A stretch of 7,872 nt of DNA from Flavobacteriaceae bacterium TMED68 (GTDB lineage Bacteria > Bacteroidota > Bacteroidia > Flavobacteriales > Flavobacteriaceae). The notes beneath the pieces were generated by a model that saw only the letters and a list, made by a program, of their open reading frames with translations, did not search any database and had not been told where the DNA came from. Positions 1 through 7,413 of the stretch are shown here, in pieces. Where the stretch lies: contig NHDV01000013.1 in NCBI GenBank assembly GCA_002167525.1, positions 16,038-23,909 of the forward strand, read 5' to 3'. Position numbers and translations under genes: made by a program. How positions within the stretch are numbered: position 1 is the first letter of the stretch; every line of letters begins with the position of its first letter.

Positions 1-1188
1 GGAGAAACATTACCTGACGCAGTAGCAGTTTTAGATCCCAAACGAATAGATTGTAATTATCCATTCAAAGATCTTTGTGGGTGTGGAATTGGTTTCAAAT
101 TAATACAGGCAATTAATATTCACCTAGGATTTTCGGATACTGATTTAAATATTTATCTTGATTTGGTTGCAACTGCCATTGCTGCAGACATGGTACAGTT
201 GGTTGGCGAAAATAGAACATTGGTGTTTTTTGGTTTGAAACAATTAAGAGAGAATCCTCGTCTTGGGTTTAAAATTTTTATTAAAGACTTAACAAGACCA
301 ATAAACGTATCTGATCTAGCTTTTATTGTAGCACCAAGAATTAACGCTGCTGGCAGAATGGATCATGGCATTAATGCTGTAAAATTAATGACCAGTAAAG
401 ATCAAAAAGTAGTTCTTTCGATAGCCAGGACCATAGAATTTTTTAATACGGAACGTAAAAGCACTCAAGAAAGAATAACAAAAGAGGCTTTGCAACAAAT
501 TAAGTTAGAAGATATTACAAAAAGTGATTCTACAGTTGTTTACCATCCCTCTTGGCACAAGGGAGTCATTGGAATTGTGGCATCAAGATTAATTGAACAT
601 TACTATCGCCCTACAGTTGTTTTAACAAAGTCAGAAGAATTTATGGTCGGTTCTGTAAGATCTGTTTATGGATTTGATGTTTATAAAGCACTTGAAGCAT
701 GTAAACAAAACATTTTTCAATTTGGAGGACATAAATATGCTGCAGGGTTAACACTAAAAAAAGAACAACTTCATACATTTAAGGAGGCTTTTGAAACTTA
801 TGTTAGCAAAAATTTGTCATCTGAATTTAAAGATTCAGAGATTAAATATGATTTAGAAGTTGAGTTCAGTGATCTAAATTCAAAATTATTACGAATTATA
901 AATCAGATGAGACCATTTGGTCCCAAAAACATGAATCCTGTCTTTGCAACTCATAGTTGTAAAGACAGTGGTTCAAGTCGTTTGGTGGGAAACGATAAAA
1001 CACATTTACGATTAGATGTTTTAGATTCTAATCAAACACATTTCCAAGGGATAGGTTTCGGTTTGGGGCATATGCTTAAAAAAGTAAAAGAGACAGATAC
1101 ATTTTCAATACTTTATACACTTGATGAAAATCACTACAATGGTAGGGTGAATCTCCAGCTTAAACTTAGAGACATAAAATTTAATTGA
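1..1188 (+). CDS. recJ: Single-stranded-DNA-specific 5'-3' exonuclease RecJ (3' part, 5' end outside window)
   Basis: RecJ degrades single-stranded DNA 5' to 3' in recombinational and mismatch repair in the cytoplasm. The reading frame is open from base 1, so 395 codons of a protein usually about 570 residues long are present. The first visible residues, GETLPDAVAVLDPKR, are the stretch that normally directly follows the DHH motif, so the metal-binding N-terminal motifs lie just left of the window. The IAADMV aspartate (187-189) closes the DHH domain. PRINAAGRM is at 334-360. The DHHA1 domain follows, with HKGVIGIVASRL at 556-591 and FGGHKYAAG at 721-747. A C-terminal OB-fold-like DNA-binding region occupies about 835-1185. 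The in-frame TTG at 163 is an internal leucine codon, not a start, because RecJ homology continues upstream of it. The TGA stop overlaps the convergent pgi. Nothing looks broken. Confidence 0.96.
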   Translation, partial: GETLPDAVAVLDPKRIDCNYPFKDLCGCGIGFKLIQAINIHLGFSDTDLNIYLDLVATAIAADMVQLVGENRTLVFFGLKQLRENPRLGFKIFIKDLTRPINVSDLAFIVAPRINAAGRMDHGINAVKLMTSKDQKVVLSIARTIEFFNTERKSTQERITKEALQQIKLEDITKSDSTVVYHPSWHKGVIGIVASRLIEHYYRPTVVLTKSEEFMVGSVRSVYGFDVYKALEACKQNIFQFGGHKYAAGLTLKKEQLHTFKEAFETYVSKNLSSEFKDSEIKYDLEVEFSDLNSKLLRIINQMRPFGPKNMNPVFATHSCKDSGSSRLVGNDKTHLRLDVLDSNQTHFQGIGFGLGHMLKKVKETDTFSILYTLDENHYNGRVNLQLKLRDIKFN

Positions 1189-2836
1189 CAGGCCTTTTTT
1201 TTACTATTTCAATAAGTTTATTTGTTGAAGGGTCATGAGAATTTTCCCTTTTATCTTCAATATCATCGAGTACTTTATTTGCCAATTGTTTTCCTAATTC
1301 AACACCCCATTGATCATAACTAAAAATATTCCAGATTATACCTTGAACATAAATTTTGTGCTCATACATTGCTATTAGGGAGCCAAGAGATCCTGGAGTT
1401 AATTTGTCAATTAAAATTGTATTTGAGGGTTTATTTCCCTCAAATATTTTGAATGGAGCTATTTTTTTTTGCTCTAAGGGATTCATACCCAAACGATTAA
1501 GTTCTTCTAGAACTTCAGTTTCGTTTTTCCCATTCATAAGTGCTTCTGTTTGGGCAATAAAATTTGATAGTAATTTGTTTTGGTGGTCTTCATTCCCATT
1601 AAGTGATTCTCTAAAACATATAAAGTCAGTTGGTATAAGCTTAGTTCCTTGATGAATTAGTTGAAAAAAAGCATGTTGAGCATTTGTACCAGACGCACCC
1701 CAAATGATAGATCCAGTTTGATAATTTACTAAATTTCCATCACGGCCTACTATTTTGCCATTACTCTCCATAAAGGCCTGTTGAAGGTATGTGGGTAAAT
1801 TTCTTAGGTATTGAGTATATGGAATAACAGCTTCACTTTCTGAACCCCAAAAATTATTATACCATACACTAATTAAACCTAAGACTACTGGTATGTTTTT
1901 TTCAAAGGGACTATTTCTAAAATGATAATCCATTTTACCAGCACCTTCAAGAAGTTCCTTGAATTGAAAAGGACCTATCGCCAAACAAATAATTAAACCA
2001 ACTGAACTCCACAGAGAAAATCGACCACCAACCCAATCTTTCATTGGGAAAACATTGTCAGATGAAATTCCAAAAGAAACTGTTTTTTCAACATTACTTG
2101 ATACCGCAACAAAGTTTTTTTCAATGGCACTTTCAGGAGCTTGTTTTAAAAACCAATTACGAATACTATTAGAATTAGTTATTGTTTCTTGCGTACTGAA
2201 GCTTTTAGAAACTATTACAAAAAGGGTTGTCTCTGGGTTTATTCCTTTCAATATCTCCTTGTGATGATCTCCTTCAATATTCGAAATAAAACGAATGTCA
2301 AGATGGTTTTTGTAATTAGCTAAAGCCTCAACTACCATTTTAGGGCCAAGATGAGAACCTCCAATACCAATATTAATAACATGAGTAATCTTTTTCCCTG
2401 AGTATCCTCTCCAATGGCCATTGATTACTTTTTCACAAAAAACATACATTTTTTGTTGCATTGCTCTTAATTCAGGAATTATATTTTTGTTATCTAAAAA
2501 TATTGGATTATTATCTAAATTTCTTAGGGCAGTATGTAAAACAGCTCTATTTTCGGTTGTATTTATTTTCTCTCCTTTAAATTGATCTTCAATTGCTTTA
2601 TCAAGTCCAGCTTCTTTTGCCAATTTAAAAAGTAGATTTAACCCTTTTTTATCAATTCTGTTTTTGGAAACATCAACGATTATATTTTCCCAATCTAACC
2701 ATGTGTATTGTAGTCGGTCGTTTTCTTTCTTAAAATGTTCTTTAATGCTTACTGTTGCAATTTGTTTTTGATGAGCCTTTAATAATTTATAAGAATCAAG
2801 TTTAGATAAAGACTTATCAGGAAGAATTTTTGGCAT
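1181..2836 (-). CDS. pgi: Glucose-6-phosphate isomerase
   Basis: Pgi interconverts glucose-6-phosphate and fructose-6-phosphate in glycolysis and gluconeogenesis in the cytoplasm. I chose the ATG at 2834-2836 (MPKILPDKS), giving 551 residues, the usual length; the frame is open 16 codons further to 2884, but that extension has no family resemblance. With this start the phosphosugar-binding IGIGGSHLG is at about 156-164, SKSFSTQET at 210-218, and the family signature DWVGGRFSLWSSVG at 267-280 with Arg272. Catalytic Glu357 lies in MESNGK, His388 in TNAQHAFFQ, and Lys516 in DQWGVELGKQ. Arg272, Glu357 and His388 fall on the rabbit enzyme numbers, which supports the start. GASGTN precedes the His where many relatives have GEPGTN; this is probably ordinary variation. 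The start lies inside the last 20 bp of the M23 gene, so translation may be coupled. The stop overlaps the end of recJ by 8 bp. Confidence 0.97.
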   Translation of the reverse strand: MPKILPDKSLSKLDSYKLLKAHQKQIATVSIKEHFKKENDRLQYTWLDWENIIVDVSKNRIDKKGLNLLFKLAKEAGLDKAIEDQFKGEKINTTENRAVLHTALRNLDNNPIFLDNKNIIPELRAMQQKMYVFCEKVINGHWRGYSGKKITHVINIGIGGSHLGPKMVVEALANYKNHLDIRFISNIEGDHHKEILKGINPETTLFVIVSKSFSTQETITNSNSIRNWFLKQAPESAIEKNFVAVSSNVEKTVSFGISSDNVFPMKDWVGGRFSLWSSVGLIICLAIGPFQFKELLEGAGKMDYHFRNSPFEKNIPVVLGLISVWYNNFWGSESEAVIPYTQYLRNLPTYLQQAFMESNGKIVGRDGNLVNYQTGSIIWGASGTNAQHAFFQLIHQGTKLIPTDFICFRESLNGNEDHQNKLLSNFIAQTEALMNGKNETEVLEELNRLGMNPLEQKKIAPFKIFEGNKPSNTILIDKLTPGSLGSLIAMYEHKIYVQGIIWNIFSYDQWGVELGKQLANKVLDDIEDKRENSHDPSTNKLIEIVKKRPVN

Positions 2837-4112
2837 ATGGTATAGATTTATTTTCTGCAATTTCACTCTTAGAGCTGTCATCAAACTTTATACAGTCTAG
2901 TTTTGTTTTAATGGGGATAATATAATTAGAATATTTTGCTATTAAGTCGTTCGAAATAGGCTTCGCATCAGGTAGTTTTTGTTTAAATGGGTCTACTTGC
3001 CGTCCATTTTTCCAAAACCTGTAACAAACATGGGGACCCGAAGTATTTCCTGTCATTCCAACCCAACCGATTACATCTCCCTGCTTAACAAATTGTCCAA
3101 CTTTTGCTTTTCTTTTTTTCATATGCAAATATTGCGTTCTGTAGATATTATTATGTTTTATTGTAACGTAGTTGCCATTTCCCCTTGAATATCTTGATTT
3201 TATAACAGTCCCATTTGCGGTAGCTAAAATGGGAGTACCAACTGAAGCGGCAAAATCAGTTCCCTTGTGAGGTCTTATTCTATTTCCATAATAGGATATC
3301 TTTCTTCGAAGGTTGTATCGCGATGTAATTCTGTTGAATTTAAGAGGACCTCTGAGAAACGCTCTTCTTAAACTTTTCGCATTTTCATCAAAATAGTCGA
3401 TTATTCCTTTTTTTGAATTTGTAACATATTCAAAAGCATACAGAGTTTTTCCTTTATGTTCAAAACAAGCAGCTTTTACTCGATCAACACCTATTGAAAT
3501 TGAATCGTCTACAAACTTTTCAGTATAAATCACTTTGAATCTGTCCCCTTTTTGTAAGCGAAAAAAATCTATAGTCCACGCATAAACATCGGATAAATGA
3601 TATGTAATTTCTTCATTAACCCCAATATTTTTCATTGTTTCGTATAAAGAGCCTTTTATGATTCCTGATACTTCAAATTCTATTTTCTTAATGGGTTTTT
3701 TAATTATATTTCCATATAAGCTGTCTTTTAGATGAACAAGAGTGTAAGCTTTTGGATCAGGGTGGTAGACGAAATATTCTGGGATTGGTGTGCTATCATT
3801 TGAGAAAAATAAACTGTATGGTTTACCTTTAGCAAGCTTTCTAACATTTACTTTTCCCTTAATTTCTTCAAGAATTTTGTAAACTTCTGGATAGTCAATA
3901 CCATTATCTTCTAAAATTTTTCCAAAAGTATCACCCCATTTGATTTTTTGTGTTTTAACGTTATATTGATTTAAATCGATATCAAATAATAAGTTGGGTG
4001 CTTTTGCCTCAGAAGTTATATTTATTTTATCACTTTGATTATGTGTAGTTTTTTTACAACCAAAAAAAACTAAAAATAAAATAAACTTTAAAACGCTATG
4101 CATCTTATTCAT
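2817..4112 (-). CDS. M23-family (LytM-like) peptidoglycan endopeptidase, predicted lipoprotein
   Basis: This 431-residue protein probably cleaves peptide cross-links of peptidoglycan in the periplasm. The N-terminus has a hydrophobic segment and a lipobox-like FFGC, which puts the lipidated Cys at residue 19. Lys-Lys-Thr-Thr follows, with no acidic surface-export signal, so it is probably retained on the periplasmic face. Residues about 55-200 resemble the OapA/LysM-like lead-in of MepM-type proteins (KWGDTFGKILEDNGI). The M23 domain spans about 260-380, with zinc ligands His282 and Asp286 in HKGTD, catalytic His330 in YLHM, and His361 in GPHVCYRF. The usual HxH is HVC here, so the third zinc ligand would be Cys363. 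A polar tail of about 50 residues follows. The start could be Met1 or Met4; neither has a clear ribosome site. It lies 71 bp after the DUF3108 gene and overlaps pgi by 20 bp. From memory, this order recurs in flavobacteria. The exact bond cleaved cannot be told. Confidence 0.9.
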   Translation of the reverse strand: MNKMHSVLKFILFLVFFGCKKTTHNQSDKINITSEAKAPNLLFDIDLNQYNVKTQKIKWGDTFGKILEDNGIDYPEVYKILEEIKGKVNVRKLAKGKPYSLFFSNDSTPIPEYFVYHPDPKAYTLVHLKDSLYGNIIKKPIKKIEFEVSGIIKGSLYETMKNIGVNEEITYHLSDVYAWTIDFFRLQKGDRFKVIYTEKFVDDSISIGVDRVKAACFEHKGKTLYAFEYVTNSKKGIIDYFDENAKSLRRAFLRGPLKFNRITSRYNLRRKISYYGNRIRPHKGTDFAASVGTPILATANGTVIKSRYSRGNGNYVTIKHNNIYRTQYLHMKKRKAKVGQFVKQGDVIGWVGMTGNTSGPHVCYRFWKNGRQVDPFKQKLPDAKPISNDLIAKYSNYIIPIKTKLDCIKFDDSSKSEIAENKSIPYAKNSS

Positions 4113-4183
4113 TTTATATAAATTTCTAAACTTATTTTGTTTCTTTTTTAAGAATTAAGAAAAGTTATCCCGTTTTTTTTAAA

Positions 4184-4981
4184 CTATTTTACAATAATTT
4201 TAAATGGATGTTTTAAGTTTTTGAAGTTTTCTAGATCAGCTTTAATTGAACCAACTAGAATATCGGCTTTAATACGAACAGGTATACGATTCTTATCATC
4301 GGAAACCCATAAGGTAACACTTTCTTGTTCCTCGAAAACCCTTCCTGATTGAACGATTGGTCTGAATTTCATGCATTTAATTTTCCCAAATTTTGTATTA
4401 ATAATTTCTTTACCTAAATATTTCAGCCTAAAAACATAATTTTCAAAATCAAAAAACATGTTTATGTCAAAACTTTCATTCACTTTTATTTCATCTTTCG
4501 GATAAAAGTTTCTTAAATAATAAAAAGATGATATTAAATCTTGTACTCCATTTTTTATTTGAAGCTCGCTAAACTCTCCTATTTTTTTGTTATTTACAAC
4601 AGCAATTTTTTCTTTATGATTAAAATCAATTTCTATATTCTTTGTATAACCTCCTTCGTTAATATTTCTTATAAACTTATATGGTAGCCCAGTTTCTTCG
4701 TCAAAATAACTTTCATAATAATCTTCGACTTTAAAAAACCAGCTTGCTAAACCTGTTGTTTCTCCAAATCCTTTAGCGTGATATACGGGATGCCCATTAA
4801 TTGTATCTCGTTCCAAAGATAGGGTTGCATAGCTAGCGTTAAAAGGACCATAGTGCAGTCTTAATTGAAACCATTCTCCTTCATGGAATGATTGGTTTGT
4901 TTTTAATGATTCACCATTATTAGTTTGACCCCATACAATTTGAAAACAAAAAAAAGCGTATAAGAAGAAATTTTTTACCAT
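4184..4981 (-). CDS. Secreted DUF3108 domain protein
   Basis: This is a 265-residue exported protein of unknown function. Residues 1-18 form a signal peptide with a short basic start, a hydrophobic aromatic core and VWG before Gln19. There is no lipobox cysteine, so it should be soluble periplasmic or associated with the outer membrane. The rest matches the DUF3108 pattern as found in Bacteroidota: an RLHYGPFNASYATLSL strand pair (41-56), GETTGLASWFFKVEDYYESY (73-92), LPYKFIRNINEGGYTKN (99-115), GVQDLISSFYYLRNFYP (145-161), FGKIKCMKFRP (198-208) and ESVTLWVSDDKNRIPVRI (220-237). The repeated beta-strand character suggests a beta-sandwich or barrel-like fold; that is inference. The ATG fits the signal peptide well. 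It sits between uvrC and the M23 peptidase gene, in the same direction, suggesting an envelope role alongside the peptidase. No catalytic residues can be assigned. Confidence 0.88.
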   Translation of the reverse strand: MVKNFFLYAFFCFQIVWGQTNNGESLKTNQSFHEGEWFQLRLHYGPFNASYATLSLERDTINGHPVYHAKGFGETTGLASWFFKVEDYYESYFDEETGLPYKFIRNINEGGYTKNIEIDFNHKEKIAVVNNKKIGEFSELQIKNGVQDLISSFYYLRNFYPKDEIKVNESFDINMFFDFENYVFRLKYLGKEIINTKFGKIKCMKFRPIVQSGRVFEEQESVTLWVSDDKNRIPVRIKADILVGSIKADLENFKNLKHPFKIIVK

Positions 4982-4985
4982 TTTT

Positions 4986-4993
4986 CAAAGATA
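4986..4993 (-). promoter_or_regulatory. Candidate Bacteroidota -7 promoter box for the DUF3108 gene
   Basis: Read on the minus strand the site is TATCTTTG, a full match to the Bacteroidota -7 consensus TAnnTTTG. Only four bases (AAAA) separate it from the ATG at 4979-4981. If it is used, transcription would begin at or next to the start codon, giving a leaderless or nearly leaderless message. I see no good -33 TTG at the usual 17-21 bp spacing; the nearest TTG is only 6 bp upstream. The match could therefore be chance in A+T-rich DNA. Confidence 0.35.
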
Positions 4994-5045
4994 ATAAATC
5001 AATAATTTGAGATTTAATTGAAAGGAGCTGAAAAATATTTAACGG

Positions 5046-6779
5046 CTAATATTTTTTAAGTGTCTCAAATATTTTTTTCCCTTTTTTATTTCCTAAAATA
5101 TCAATGATTTCCTTTTCTGATGCTGACTTTATCCGAGTGAAAGTTTTTAGATCACCTAAAAGCTTTAGACGTGAAGCTTGCCCAATACCTGGTATTTGAT
5201 CTAATTTAGATTGTATACTACTTTTACTGCGCTTTTTTCTATGAAATGTAATTCCAAATCGGTGTGCTTCATCTCTTGCTCGCTGTAATATTTTTAGTGT
5301 TTCGGATTTTTTATCTAAATAAAGTGGAATTTTGTCACCAGGGAAATATATTTCTTCTAGGCGCTTAGCAATTCCTAAAATTGAAATCTTACCTCTTAAA
5401 CCTAAATTTTCAAGACTTTTTAATGCTGAAGAAAGTTGTCCTTTACCACCGTCTATAACAATCAGTTGTGGAAGCGAAGCTTTTTCATTCAATAGACGTT
5501 TATATCTTCTCAAAATTACTTCTTCCATAGAAGCAAAGTCATCAGGACCTACTACACTTTTTATATTATAGTGACGATAATCTTTTTTACTTGGCTTACC
5601 TTTTTTAAAAACAATACATGCAGCTACAGGATTTGACCCTTGAATATTTGAATTATCAAAGCATTCGATGTGTAAAGGCTCTTCAGGCAACTTCAAATCA
5701 ATTCTCATTTGATTCATTATTCGTTTGGTATGGCTTTCAGGATCCAATATTTTTATTTGTTTAAAGCGTTCGATACGAAAGTATTTGGCATTTCTGAGTG
5801 ATAAATCCACTAAGCTTTTTTTATCTCCTTGTTTAGGTACAATTAGATCTAATTCTTTCGATAAGCTAACTTTTTCTGAAAGAAATATCGTTTTTGCATT
5901 ACAAGAAAACTTTTGTCTTATTTCGATTATTCCGAGCTGTAATAGGGTTGAATTACTTTCCTGAAGTTTTTTTCTTATTTCTAGGGTGTAGGACCTTACA
6001 ATAGCACCATAAGATACTTGTAAAAAATTAACGTACCCATATTTTTCATCTGAAACAATAGAAAATACATCTACATTAGTAATTTTAGGGTTTACTATTG
6101 TTGATTTAGCTTGAAATTTCTCTAAACTAATTATTTTTTCTTTTACTAATTGAGCTTCTTCATATTTCAAATTTTCAGACATTATTTTCATTTCCTTTTT
6201 GAAATGAGTTATACAGAAATTAAAATTTCCTTTTATTAACTCTTTTATCGAATTTTCATGCTTTTTAAATAAAAAAATTGATGATTCTTCAGAGTTAATT
6301 TTCAATAAATGATTCAATTCATGATTTAGAAATGGATGAATTTCTTTAATTAACCGTAAAAGAATTTTTAAGTTTTTTACACTAGTAAAAGGACCAAAAT
6401 ATTCACCTCTTTTATTTTTTAAATTTCTTGTTATATAAATATTTGGTTTGGGACTCTTTTCTAAGCAAATCCAAGGATAGCTTTTATCATCTTTGAGAAG
6501 AATATTATATCGAGGTTTATATTTTTTAATCAAATTATTTTCTAAAAGCAAAGCGTCCATTTCAGATTCTACAACAATATTTTCAACTCTTTTAATTTTT
6601 TTTACAAGGACTTTTGTTTTATGATTTTCTAAATTTTTATTAAAGTAAGATGCAACCCGTTTTTTTAGATTTTTTGCCTTACCTACGTATATGATATTTT
6701 CTTTAGAATCGAAAAACTGATATACCCCTGCAACTTGAGGTAAGGTTTTAAGTTGGATTTTAATAGAATCTAATTTCAC
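5046..6779 (-). CDS. uvrC: UvrABC excinuclease subunit C, lacking the usual four-cysteine cluster
   Basis: UvrC makes the two incisions around a lesion in nucleotide excision repair, acting with UvrB. The start is GTG (6777-6779): a stop lies four codons upstream and the next Met is residue 74, inside the nuclease domain. The N-terminal GIY-YIG nuclease (about 13-95) has Tyr20, Tyr31, Arg41, Tyr45, Glu80 and Asn92. A UVR UvrB-binding motif lies at about 193-225. The RNase H-like nuclease has Asp375 in ECFDNSN, Asp443 in IDGGKGQL and His506 in RDEAHRF. The C-terminal helix-hairpin-helix region (525-577) has IPGIG followed by a degenerate second hairpin. At 577 residues it is about 20 shorter than most relatives. 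The loss falls between residues 146 and 190, where the four conserved cysteines are absent. All catalytic residues of both nucleases remain, so it is probably active. It heads the leftward block and diverges from the cyclo-ligase gene. Confidence 0.96.
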   Translation of the reverse strand: MKLDSIKIQLKTLPQVAGVYQFFDSKENIIYVGKAKNLKKRVASYFNKNLENHKTKVLVKKIKRVENIVVESEMDALLLENNLIKKYKPRYNILLKDDKSYPWICLEKSPKPNIYITRNLKNKRGEYFGPFTSVKNLKILLRLIKEIHPFLNHELNHLLKINSEESSIFLFKKHENSIKELIKGNFNFCITHFKKEMKIMSENLKYEEAQLVKEKIISLEKFQAKSTIVNPKITNVDVFSIVSDEKYGYVNFLQVSYGAIVRSYTLEIRKKLQESNSTLLQLGIIEIRQKFSCNAKTIFLSEKVSLSKELDLIVPKQGDKKSLVDLSLRNAKYFRIERFKQIKILDPESHTKRIMNQMRIDLKLPEEPLHIECFDNSNIQGSNPVAACIVFKKGKPSKKDYRHYNIKSVVGPDDFASMEEVILRRYKRLLNEKASLPQLIVIDGGKGQLSSALKSLENLGLRGKISILGIAKRLEEIYFPGDKIPLYLDKKSETLKILQRARDEAHRFGITFHRKKRSKSSIQSKLDQIPGIGQASRLKLLGDLKTFTRIKSASEKEIIDILGNKKGKKIFETLKKY

Positions 6780-6832
6780 AAAACGAAATTATTGATTTTC
6801 TTTGGGTATGTGTATATTAAAAATATTATTTA
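6780..6832. promoter_or_regulatory. Divergent intergenic region between uvrC and the folate cyclo-ligase gene
   Basis: These 53 bases separate two divergent start codons and must hold the 5' signals of both genes unless promoters lie inside the coding regions. On the plus strand TTTCTTTG at 6797-6804 matches TAnnTTTG at five of six fixed positions and would leave a leader of roughly 25 bases. On the minus strand TAATTTCG, just before the GTG of uvrC, also differs at one fixed position. Neither has a clear -33 TTG, and neither gene has a Shine-Dalgarno site, which is normal in this phylum. Confidence 0.4.
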
Positions 6833-7408
6833 ATGAATTCTGATTTAACAAAATTAGCTCTTCGGAAATCTTTTTTAAAAAAACGCCATGCCCTCTCTGA
6901 TCAAGAACATGAAGATAAGAGTTTTGCAATTGCAAATAATTGTTTAAAACTACCCATATGGCATTTAGACTACTATCATATATATCTCCCAATAAAAGCA
7001 AAGGCAGAAATAGATACTACTTTAATTTTAACTTTATTACAAGGAAAGGATAAACAGGTAATTTTGCCTAAAATTAAAGGCTCAGAATTGGAACATATCT
7101 TATTGACAGATATTACAAAACTTAAGATTAATGGTTTAGGGATATCAGAACCTGAAAAAGGAATAAAAATCTCTCCAGAACAAATTGATGTTATTTTTCT
7201 GCCATTGTTAGCTTGGGATAAAAGCGGAAATCGTTTGGGTTATGGGAAAGGATTTTATGATAATTTTTTATCTCTATGTAAAACAAATACTATAAAAGTT
7301 GGACTTTCTTTTTTTGATCCCGTAGATAAGATAATTGACATACGTTCTGAAGATATTAAAATGGATTTTTGTGTTAATTCCGAAGGAATAAAAAAGTTTA
7401 CTTCTTGA
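6833..7408 (+). CDS. 5-formyltetrahydrofolate cyclo-ligase (5,10-methenyltetrahydrofolate synthetase)
   Basis: This cytoplasmic enzyme uses ATP to convert 5-formyltetrahydrofolate into 5,10-methenyltetrahydrofolate, returning stored folate to the one-carbon pool. The 191-residue length is typical. The N-terminal LRKSFLKKR helix (10-18) carries the basic residues that contact nucleotide phosphate. KAEIDTT (57-63) matches the folate-side Glu segment. GLGISEPEKG (101-110) corresponds to the family's G-I-x-EP turn. DVIFLPLLAWDKSGNRLGYGKGFYDNFL ends in the ATP-binding signature GNRLGYGKGFYDNFL at 132-146. The ATG at 6833 gives the expected N-terminus, so no earlier start is needed. It is a single rightward gene, divergent from uvrC and convergent with lspA 5 bp beyond its stop. 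Names in use elsewhere include ygfA and fau; I give no symbol because usage varies. Confidence 0.95.
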   Translation: MNSDLTKLALRKSFLKKRHALSDQEHEDKSFAIANNCLKLPIWHLDYYHIYLPIKAKAEIDTTLILTLLQGKDKQVILPKIKGSELEHILLTDITKLKINGLGISEPEKGIKISPEQIDVIFLPLLAWDKSGNRLGYGKGFYDNFLSLCKTNTIKVGLSFFDPVDKIIDIRSEDIKMDFCVNSEGIKKFTS

Positions 7409-7413
7409 AAAAA

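Noticed and set aside
163..165. TTG as the start of the recJ product.
   Set aside because: RecJ-like sequence continues in frame without a stop to base 1, so this is an internal leucine codon.
1191..1202. GGCC followed by eight T after recJ as a rho-independent terminator.
   Set aside because: No G+C-rich inverted repeat precedes the T run; AGGCCT is too short and has no loop. The run also encodes the end of pgi.
2837..2884. A 16-residue N-terminal extension of Pgi (MMTALRVKLQKINLYH).
   Set aside because: It overlaps the M23 gene by a further 48 bp, shows no family resemblance, and the start at 2836 gives the usual length and matches known catalytic residue numbers.
4113..4183. Promoter for the M23 gene in the 71-bp gap (TAAGTTTA on the minus strand at 4127-4134).
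   Set aside because: It misses the final G of TAnnTTTG and has no TTG at suitable spacing; such matches are expected by chance in DNA this rich in A and T. No convincing terminator hairpin was seen in the gap either.
1356..5964. Several plus-strand open frames of 69-98 residues (for example 1356-1652, 5332-5571, 5725-5964).
   Set aside because: All are antisense to conserved minus-strand genes (pgi, the M23 gene, uvrC) and show no domain-like sequence.
6789..7001. A 70-residue minus-strand open frame across the uvrC/cyclo-ligase gap.
   Set aside because: It lies mostly antisense to the well-supported cyclo-ligase gene and resembles no family I know.
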